A program made the position numbers and the translations under genes. A model generated the notes under the pieces. The model made no database searches. It had not been told where the DNA came from and saw nothing but the letters and a program-made list of their open reading frames with translations. A DNA stretch of 64,000 bases from Acetanaerobacterium elongatum (GTDB lineage: Bacteria > Bacillota > Clostridia > Oscillospirales > Ruminococcaceae), in the NCBI RefSeq assembly GCF_900103835.1, contig NZ_FNID01000012.1, positions 1 to 64,000 of the forward strand. Reading direction: 5' to 3'. Shown here one piece after another: positions 57,606 to 64,000 of the stretch. The stretch's first letter is position 1. The number at the start of each line of letters is the position of its first letter.

Positions 57606-58628
57606 ATGATTCTTTTCAGTGTTTTAATCCCCGTTTATAATGTTGAAAAATATCTGGTGGAATGTATTGAGTCCGTCCTGGCTCAAACCTACCCCAATTT
57701 TGAACTGATATTGGTGGACGACGGTTCCACCGACAATAGCGGCCGCATCTGCGATGAGTATGCAGAAAAGGACGGCAGAATAACCGTTATCCATCAGCCG
57801 AACGGGGGGCTTCTTATGGCCCGCCGCAGGGCGATTGCACAAGCCAAAGGGGATTATCTGCTGCACCTTGATTCGGATGATTATTGGGATTCAAACCTGC
57901 TTGAGATTATCAATAATACTATTAAAGCCTCTCGTTGCGATATGGTAATCTTCCGTCTCCGCTGGGTTTCCGATTTGGGTGCAGTTTTAAATGAGAGCCC
58001 CTCCTTGTATAAGGATCAAACAGTTTTCGTACCTGAAAACAAAGAGCTTTTATTCCAAACTGTTATAAAAGACGGTTTAAATAACCTTTGCAATAAAGTA
58101 ATCAGCCGTGCTATTATCGACGATACCGATTATACGCCGTACAGGCACATTAAAAATGCCGAGGACTTGCTGCAGTCCCTGCCACTGCTTGCACACGCGC
58201 AGTGCATTGTATATCTCGACCGGGCGTTGTATAACTACAGGCAAAACCCCTCCAGTATAACCAACAACTTCAATAAGGATCTTTATAAGAATACTGCTGT
58301 GGTTCATGGGGTTACCGCGCGGTATTTAAAGGAACTGGGGTTTGATTCTGAGCAGAATCTGGTGATTTTTGAAACGAAATACTTAAAAAGTATCCTCTCT
58401 TATATCTATTCGCTGATGAATTCAACCCTTACGCACAAAGAAAAAAAGGCGATCCTCACCGAAATCCGCAGCTCTTGCAGCTATAACAACGCAATATCCT
58501 ATGATAGAAAAGCCTTATCCGGTAGCGAACGGATGCGCCTGTTTCTTTTTCAAAAGAAGAGCTCTTTTCTGTTGTATCTGCTGTGCAGAGCAATTAATTT
58601 TAAGGTGAAAATTTTTAAGGGCTGCTGA
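57606..58628 (+). CDS. Glycosyltransferase family 2 (tandem copy A)
   Basis: A 340-residue GT2 enzyme: FSVLIPVYNVEKYLVECIESVLAQTYPNFELILVDDGSTDNSGRICDEYAEKDG, HLDSDDYWDS (DxD), and acceptor part RHIKNAEDLLQSLPLL. It shares segment-by-segment similarity with the next gene, indicating duplication. The ATG 8 nt after GGAG is used. The N-terminal half is the transferase; the C-terminal helical half is of unknown role. Confidence 0.92.
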   Translation: MILFSVLIPVYNVEKYLVECIESVLAQTYPNFELILVDDGSTDNSGRICDEYAEKDGRITVIHQPNGGLLMARRRAIAQAKGDYLLHLDSDDYWDSNLLEIINNTIKASRCDMVIFRLRWVSDLGAVLNESPSLYKDQTVFVPENKELLFQTVIKDGLNNLCNKVISRAIIDDTDYTPYRHIKNAEDLLQSLPLLAHAQCIVYLDRALYNYRQNPSSITNNFNKDLYKNTAVVHGVTARYLKELGFDSEQNLVIFETKYLKSILSYIYSLMNSTLTHKEKKAILTEIRSSCSYNNAISYDRKALSGSERMRLFLFQKKSSFLLYLLCRAINFKVKIFKGC

Positions 58629-58676
58629 GACTTTACTGCTCGCCCATACTGCTTCGCGAGAAAGGGACTGAATTTT

Positions 58677-59723
58677 ATGCCTATACGATTCAGTGTTATT
58701 GTGCCTGTTTATAATACGGAAAAGTACCTCGAAAAGTGTATCGGCTCGGTACTGAAGCAAACCTGCCCGAATTTCGAGCTGATACTGATAGACGACGGCT
58801 CCACCGATACAAGCGGCCGTATCTGTGACGAATATGCCGCAAGCGACAGCCGCATACAGGCTTTTCATCAGCCTAACCAAGGGCAGGCCTTATCGCGCCG
58901 GAAGGGTATCTCCGCCGCAAAGGGCGACTACCTGCTGTTTTTGGATGCCGACGATTACTGGGATGCTGATTTGCTTGAAACCATCGAAAATGCTATTAAC
59001 GCCTATCACTGCGATATGGTGATATTCAGATACCGAAAGGTTTCCGATAATGGTGATTTCCTTTCAGAAAGTGATAAGCTGTTTGAAGATCATACGATTT
59101 TCACCTGTGAGAACAGGGCTCCGCTATATAAGGCTTTGGTTCAAGGCGTATTAAACAATCTTTGGTCAAAATCAATCAGGCGAACAGTTATTGATTCTGA
59201 CGATGTTACTCAGTACAGCGATATCAGAATCGGGGAAGACTTTCTGCAGGTTCTTCCCTGCGTTGCAAATTCAAAATCCATACTATACTTAGACCGCGTG
59301 CTTTACAATTATCGAGATAACCCTTCAAGCGTTTCCTATCAATATAATTATAAAGTCTTCAGCGACTATCTGTTTTTCAGAGGTGTTCTGCTGGAATATA
59401 TGGCTCGCTGGGGCATCGACACCCCGGAATACCTCAGGATATTTTATAATCACTATATAAAGTATCTGCTCGATTTTCTGTTTTCCATAACCTCTTTAAC
59501 CTATGCCGAAAGGAAAAAACGGATGGAGGAAATACAATCCTCCAACTTCTATCGGCAGGCTCTTATTTATTATAACCGCCAACAGTTTTCCTTTTCTCAA
59601 AATGTCCGTTTTTCTTTGTTTAAAAAGCGGCGATATCTGTTCCTTTGGTGCATTCAGCTTTTGATTTACGCTAAATTAAAACTGAAAAAATTGTTTACAA
59701 AAACAAGCCCGCCGAAGTATTGA
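58677..59723 (+). CDS. Glycosyltransferase family 2 (tandem copy B)
   Basis: A 348-residue paralogue of the previous gene: FSVIVPVYNTEKYLEKCIGSVLKQTCPNFELILIDDGSTDTSGRICDEYAASDS, FLDADDYWDADLLE, and DIRIGEDFLQVLPCVAN align throughout, down to YLDRVLYNYRDNPSSVS. The pair diverged but kept all catalytic residues, so they probably add different or consecutive sugars. Confidence 0.92.
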   Translation: MPIRFSVIVPVYNTEKYLEKCIGSVLKQTCPNFELILIDDGSTDTSGRICDEYAASDSRIQAFHQPNQGQALSRRKGISAAKGDYLLFLDADDYWDADLLETIENAINAYHCDMVIFRYRKVSDNGDFLSESDKLFEDHTIFTCENRAPLYKALVQGVLNNLWSKSIRRTVIDSDDVTQYSDIRIGEDFLQVLPCVANSKSILYLDRVLYNYRDNPSSVSYQYNYKVFSDYLFFRGVLLEYMARWGIDTPEYLRIFYNHYIKYLLDFLFSITSLTYAERKKRMEEIQSSNFYRQALIYYNRQQFSFSQNVRFSLFKKRRYLFLWCIQLLIYAKLKLKKLFTKTSPPKY

Positions 59724-59738
59724 ATGTCGGCGGGCTTG
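59702..59738. terminator. Terminator between the glycosyltransferases and the flippase gene
   Basis: ACAAGCCCGCCGA / TCGGCGGGCTTGT, a 13 bp perfect stem overlapping the last codons of the second GT2 gene; it may serve both converging strands. Confidence 0.75.
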
Positions 59739-59847
59739 TGTAAATAGAAGATTGCAATTTCACGCTAAAACAATGCATAATACAGCGGTCAAAACGCATT
59801 GTGAATGATTGGCAGTGAGATTAGTCGTTGGATCTTTTGCTGCCTCT

Positions 59848-61386
59848 TTATGCGTTGCTCTGTTTTCTTGTTATTTTGATTACAATGGAATGAATAATAT
59901 TCCACAGGTATTTGAACTCGGGAGTTTTACCGAAAAACAGCAAGAATATTAAATTCGGCACCAACGCTACCGCAGCAATCAAAATAATAAAGTTTATAAC
60001 CGTTACCTGTGTCAATAAAACACTTTTTATTGCATAGCATACGGCGCCTGAAATTATCACGACAACAGCGTATCTGGCTCCATCCCAAAAGTAGCTTGAT
60101 GCATTCCTATTGAATAAATTACGATACACTATAACGGGTTTTATAATGGTACTCAGCAGCCCTTGAGTGATGGTTCCTATATATACTCCGGGCAAACCGA
60201 TTAACTTTACCAAAATAATAGAGACAACCAGGTTCACTCCTGCCTGCAGAAGAGCTACAAACTTATCCTGATTGAAAATTCCGCCGGCACTCTTTATGGT
60301 AACAATGCAAGACCTGTGCCCCTCTAAATAGTAATTAATTAAAATAAGTAATATCGTATATTCGGGAATGAGCATATTTTTGCCTAACCATAATTCAATA
60401 AAAGGCGACAAAAGAATATAAAAAGCGATTGAACAAAAGCCATATATCCAAAACACAACAAAGCGGTAGACTTTGAAGACCTCATACTGCTTTTTAACGT
60501 CCTCGCAGGCAATCAGATTGCCAAGGCTGGAAACGGCAGATTTTAAGATGATGGTGGTAAGCCCACTTACTGAAGTGATAATTAAATTATAATTGGAAAT
60601 CAGACCCACTGTTGTAACATTTATAAATGCCGAGATAATGATATTGTCTGTTTGAAAAACGCTGATCTCACCCAACTTGTGAAAGATCATTGCGGTTATA
60701 TTGGTTTTAATGGGTGCAAACTCTTCCTTGGTCAACTTTTTAACTTTTTTATCACACAGATAAGGGTATTTCTTGTTTAAATATAAATTGACGAATACTT
60801 TTTGAAGGAGTAAAACTAAAGACTGCGTTAATAAATATATTAAGAAATTCTTGAAAATTAAAAGTACAATAATCTGAGTAGCGGTTATTGTTAATGTTGT
60901 AATCGTATTTACATTTGAGAAGATATATGCTTTCTGTTCGGCGTAAGCAAGGCTGAATTTGTAGCTGACCAAATAGCTGGTAACAGTATTGAACAAAAAG
61001 ATGAGATAGTATAAATGTATATTCCCTATGTTTCCGGGATCTTTAACGATGTAAGGCAGAAGCGGAAGTATAGCAAAACCGATTACTGCCACAACCAGCG
61101 CAATAGTCCGATATGCTTTCTTATAAAACTGCATTAGTGACTTGATGGTTTCAATGTCATGGTTGGCTACCGGCTTATATAAACTGTAGTTCATGGCACT
61201 ACCAATTCCAAGCTCCGCAAGTGACAGCACACCGAGTACGTTGGTAAACAGACCGTTGACACCCAGATAACTTACGTTAAGCACCTGTATAAAAATGGTT
61301 CTGGATATAAACCCCATAGCCAGGCTTGCAATACTTGAGATATACCCAAAGAAGATATTGGTAGCCGTAAATTTAACACGGGACAT
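59848..61386 (-). CDS. Polysaccharide flippase (Wzx/MATE-like)
   Basis: A ~512-residue membrane protein with about twelve to fourteen helices. FTATNIFFGYISSIASLAMGFISRTIFIQVLNVSYLGVNGLFTNVLGVLSLAELGIGSAMNYSLYKPVA is the typical N-terminus of oligosaccharide flippases. It moves lipid-linked repeat units across the membrane. Notably AT-rich compared with its neighbours and on the opposite strand. The start is uncertain: the methionine before SRVKF is preferred over residues up to 41 codons upstream, none with a good ribosome binding site. Confidence 0.88.
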   Translation of the reverse strand: MSRVKFTATNIFFGYISSIASLAMGFISRTIFIQVLNVSYLGVNGLFTNVLGVLSLAELGIGSAMNYSLYKPVANHDIETIKSLMQFYKKAYRTIALVVAVIGFAILPLLPYIVKDPGNIGNIHLYYLIFLFNTVTSYLVSYKFSLAYAEQKAYIFSNVNTITTLTITATQIIVLLIFKNFLIYLLTQSLVLLLQKVFVNLYLNKKYPYLCDKKVKKLTKEEFAPIKTNITAMIFHKLGEISVFQTDNIIISAFINVTTVGLISNYNLIITSVSGLTTIILKSAVSSLGNLIACEDVKKQYEVFKVYRFVVFWIYGFCSIAFYILLSPFIELWLGKNMLIPEYTILLILINYYLEGHRSCIVTIKSAGGIFNQDKFVALLQAGVNLVVSIILVKLIGLPGVYIGTITQGLLSTIIKPVIVYRNLFNRNASSYFWDGARYAVVVIISGAVCYAIKSVLLTQVTVINFIILIAAVALVPNLIFLLFFGKTPEFKYLWNIIHSIVIKITRKQSNA

Positions 61387-61559
61387 TTTCTCACAGCAGC
61401 TTTCTAGCATTTTTACATTATTTAATATTACCACACCATACTTTCTGGTGCAATACAGCACTAATTTTCGCTTTTTATCTTTCTTGTACTGACATGAATA
61501 AAAAAACATGCTAAAATAATGTGGAAGTATTAGTGATTTTGATTGAAAGGCTGACGAAC

Positions 61560-62861
61560 ATGAAACTATCAGTCGCAGGCACCGGCTATGTCGGCTTGGT
61601 TGCGGGTGTATGCTTTGCCGAAGTAGGGCACAGCGTCACCTGTGTAGATATTGATGAGAACAAAATAGACCTGATGAACTCCGGTATCTCCCCCATCTAC
61701 GAGGAGGGGCTGGAGGAGCTCATGAAGAAAAACCTCGCCGCCGGGCGGCTGCATTTTACCACCGACTACAAATCCGCCTACCGCGACGCCGACGCCATCT
61801 TCATCGGGGTAGGTACCCCGGAGCAGCCGGACGGCTCGGCGAACCTCACCTACATAGCCACGGTGGCGCGGCAGATTGCCGAAACCCTTGAAAAAGACTG
61901 CCTGATCGTGGTAAAATCCACCGTTCCCGTGGGTACCAACGACAAGGTGGAGCGGTTTATTAAAGACTTTCTCGTAAACAACGTAAAGGTGGAGGTGGCC
62001 AGCAACCCCGAGTTCCTGGCGCAGGGCTCCGCAGTGCACGATACCTTCCATGCGGCGCGCATCATCATCGGTACCGAGTGTGAACATGCGAAAAAAATGC
62101 TGGAACAGATTTACGAGCCCTTTCATCTGCCCATCGTCTCGGTAAACCGCCGCAGCGCCGAGATGATCAAATACGCAAGCAACGACTTTCTGGCGCTGAA
62201 GATCTCGTATATGAACGACCTTGCCAACCTCTGCGAGCTGGTGGGCGCCGATATCGAGGATGTGGCGCAGGGTATGTCGTTTGACGCGCGCATCGGCGCA
62301 AAGTTCCTAAACGCGGGCGTCGGCTACGGCGGCAGCTGCTTCCCTAAGGATACCAAGGCGCTGAGCTACCTTGCAACCCAGCACGGCTACCATCTGCGCA
62401 CCATCGAGGCGGCGGTGGATATTAATAAGGAGCAAAAGCTCAAGCTGTTTGAAAAGGCATCCAAGCGGCTGATTACCTTCAACGGGTTGAAGGTTGCGGT
62501 GCTGGGCCTAACCTTTAAGCCGGGTACCGACGACCTTCGCGAGGCCCCCTCGCTCGAGAACATCCCCAAGCTGCTTGCGCTGGGCGCGCAGGTGTTTGCC
62601 TACGACCCCGTGGGCACCCAGAACTGCAAGAAGCTGCTGCCCGATAAGGTAACCTATACCTCCTCACCCGAAGAGGCACTTACAGGCGCAAACGTCTGCT
62701 TCATCTTCACCGAGTGGGAGCAGATTAAGGCGCTGTCCCCCTCCGTGTATAAAACGCTGATGCGCACGCCGCTTGTATACGACGGGCGCAACATCTACCC
62801 GCTGCAGGCCATGAACGATGCGGGCGTAGAATACTATTCCATCGGCCGTGTGCTGAAATAA
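61560..62861 (+). CDS. ugd: UDP-glucose 6-dehydrogenase
   Basis: A 433-residue enzyme oxidising UDP-glucose to UDP-glucuronate with two NAD+. KLSVAGTGYVGLVAGVCFAEVGHSV is the NAD site, EFLAQGSAVHD and MIKYASNDFLALKISYMNDLANLCE are conserved substrate segments, and GVGYGGSCFPKDTKAL contains the catalytic cysteine. Length is normal. The ATG after GAAAGG is used. It feeds the epimerase gene next to it. Confidence 0.96.
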   Translation: MKLSVAGTGYVGLVAGVCFAEVGHSVTCVDIDENKIDLMNSGISPIYEEGLEELMKKNLAAGRLHFTTDYKSAYRDADAIFIGVGTPEQPDGSANLTYIATVARQIAETLEKDCLIVVKSTVPVGTNDKVERFIKDFLVNNVKVEVASNPEFLAQGSAVHDTFHAARIIIGTECEHAKKMLEQIYEPFHLPIVSVNRRSAEMIKYASNDFLALKISYMNDLANLCELVGADIEDVAQGMSFDARIGAKFLNAGVGYGGSCFPKDTKALSYLATQHGYHLRTIEAAVDINKEQKLKLFEKASKRLITFNGLKVAVLGLTFKPGTDDLREAPSLENIPKLLALGAQVFAYDPVGTQNCKKLLPDKVTYTSSPEEALTGANVCFIFTEWEQIKALSPSVYKTLMRTPLVYDGRNIYPLQAMNDAGVEYYSIGRVLK

Positions 62862-62878
62862 TTGTTGGAGATATTAAA

Positions 62879-63874
62879 ATGCAGGCTTTATCCTTAGAAA
62901 AACCCATCCTGATTACCGGCGCTGCGGGCTTTATCGGGTTCCACCTTGCCCAGGCCCTTTTACAATCCGGCAAGCGGGTAATAGGGTTCGATAACATCAA
63001 CAGCTACTACGATGTAAAGCTGAAGGAGGCGCGACTAAAGCAGCTCGCCGAATTCTCACACTTTACCTTTATTAAGGGCGACCTTGCGGAAAAGGCTGAT
63101 GTAGACGCGCTTTTTGCCCAATATCAGCCCGAAATCGCAGTGAATCTGGCGGCACAGGCAGGCGTGCGGTACAGCCTTGAGAACCCGTATGCCTATGTGC
63201 AATCCAACGTCACCGGATTTCTGAATGTTCTGGAGGCCTGCCGCAACCATCCGGTTGGGCACCTGCTCTATGCTTCCTCCAGCTCGGTATACGGGGCGAA
63301 TACCAAGGTGCCCTTTTCAACCGACGACAAAACCGACAGTCCCATCAGCTTATACGCCGCGACGAAGAAATCCGATGAGCTGATGGCCTACACCTATAGC
63401 CACCTGTTTGGTATACCGTGTACCGGCCTGCGTTTTTTCACCGTTTACGGCCCCTTCGGGCGGCCGGACATGGCCTACTATTCCTTTGCGCAGAAGATCC
63501 TCGCTGGCAAGCCGATTACCGTCTACAATCACGGTGATATGTACCGCGACTTTACCTATATCGATGACATTATCGCCTGCGTTACGCGAATGCTTAACGC
63601 TCCGCCGACGGCGAGCGATACCCCTCCGCACAGGGTTTACAATATCGGCAACAGCCGGCCCGAAAAGCTTACCGATTTTATATCCGTGCTGGAAGACTGT
63701 CTTGGCAAAAAAGCTCTGCTGGAGTTTGCGCCCATGCAGCCCGGCGATGTTTATAAAACCTGCGCAGATACCTCCGCTCTGGAGCGCGATTTTGGCTTTA
63801 AGCCTGCTACCCCCATTACAGAGGGGTTGACACGTTTTGCATCGTGGTATAAGGAATTTTACAAGCTTGCTTAG
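62879..63874 (+). CDS. UDP-glucuronate 4-epimerase (CapI/LspL-like)
   Basis: A 331-residue extended short-chain dehydrogenase: ILITGAAGFIGFHLAQALLQSG (NAD site), ASSSSVYGANTKVPFS (Ser of the triad), YAATKKSDE (Tyr-x3-Lys), and LRFFTVYGPFGRPDMAYYSFA. The last segment and GYDNINSYYD-like start (FDNINSYYDVKLKEARL) are characteristic of UDP-glucuronate 4-epimerases, giving UDP-galacturonate. Seventeen nucleotides after ugd, forming a uronic-acid precursor pair. Confidence 0.93.
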   Translation: MQALSLEKPILITGAAGFIGFHLAQALLQSGKRVIGFDNINSYYDVKLKEARLKQLAEFSHFTFIKGDLAEKADVDALFAQYQPEIAVNLAAQAGVRYSLENPYAYVQSNVTGFLNVLEACRNHPVGHLLYASSSSVYGANTKVPFSTDDKTDSPISLYAATKKSDELMAYTYSHLFGIPCTGLRFFTVYGPFGRPDMAYYSFAQKILAGKPITVYNHGDMYRDFTYIDDIIACVTRMLNAPPTASDTPPHRVYNIGNSRPEKLTDFISVLEDCLGKKALLEFAPMQPGDVYKTCADTSALERDFGFKPATPITEGLTRFASWYKEFYKLA

Positions 63875-63893
63875 TTTTATAAGGATTATAATT

Positions 63894-63931
63894 AAGCGGG
63901 TACTATCCCTTTTTGGATGGTACCCGCTTTA
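63894..63931 (+). terminator. Terminator after the ugd-epimerase pair
   Basis: AAGCGGGTACTATCC / GGATGGTACCCGCTT stem (one mismatch) followed by TA; the last ~70 nt of the window hold nothing else recognisable. Confidence 0.75.
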
Positions 63932-64000
63932 ATGTGCGATAAATAGTTTGCTTTAGTATGTGGTGCTTTATGCATGTCCCAACCTATTCAGCGCCTATTA

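Overview
The window reads as a chromosome segment of an anaerobic Gram-positive bacterium of the class Clostridia, most likely Oscillospiraceae-like. The signs are strong AGGAGG-type ribosome binding sites, many GTG/TTG starts, moderate GC, a Pit/DUF47 phosphate pair, and a pyruvate kinase with the extra C-terminal PEP-utilising domain. The genus cannot be fixed from the sequence alone.

Layout: (1) 1-13.7 kb is host core sequence. It holds the 3' end of an IS200/IS605 transposase, an AbrB/PIN toxin-antitoxin pair, pyk, rpiB, a GNAT acetyltransferase, a LURP-one-like protein, aroE-aroK, a TetR-led operon of small proteins (TfoX C-terminal domain, orphan ArsR-type C-terminal domain, AhpD-like, zinc ribbon), pit plus its DUF47 partner, a YccF membrane protein, a rhodanese lipoprotein and a SIS protein. 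(2) 13,791-50,939 is a complete-looking 37.1 kb prophage inserted in the 3' end of an initiator tRNA gene, bounded by a 13 bp direct repeat. (3) 50.9-64 kb is host exopolysaccharide biosynthesis: five glycosyltransferases, a TupA-like ATP-grasp enzyme, an N5-(carboxyethyl)ornithine synthase-like dehydrogenase, a flippase, UDP-glucose dehydrogenase and a UDP-glucuronate epimerase.

Prophage organisation: a leftward lysogeny block (XRE repressor, ImmA-type protease, DUF4041/T5orf172 protein, large serine integrase) faces a rightward early operon (excisionase-like protein, many small phage proteins, an HUH rolling-circle type initiator, PcfK/PcfJ, DUF3102, RecU, an exported glucosaminidase, ASCH, an ArpU-type late regulator). 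A small reverse-strand cluster (two hydrophobic peptides and an XRE protein) separates it from the late genes. The head genes are SPP1-type (TerS, TerL, Gp6 portal, MuF protein, GP20 scaffold, capsid). The tail is contractile and PBSX/Xkd-like, with a programmed -1 frameshift in the assembly chaperone. The lysis genes are an amidase and an LLH holin.

The most interesting items are: a MuF head protein carrying a BECR-type nuclease domain with a likely immunity gene; an integrase whose C-terminus is encoded across the attachment site and therefore differs between integrated and excised states; a palindromic element placed about 20 nt upstream of start codons at three module boundaries plus one further copy; an HUH initiator next to a cluster of hairpins; a structured leader before the GP20 gene; an inverted membrane-protein moron with its own promoter; and carboxyethyl-amino-acid chemistry inside a polysaccharide cluster.
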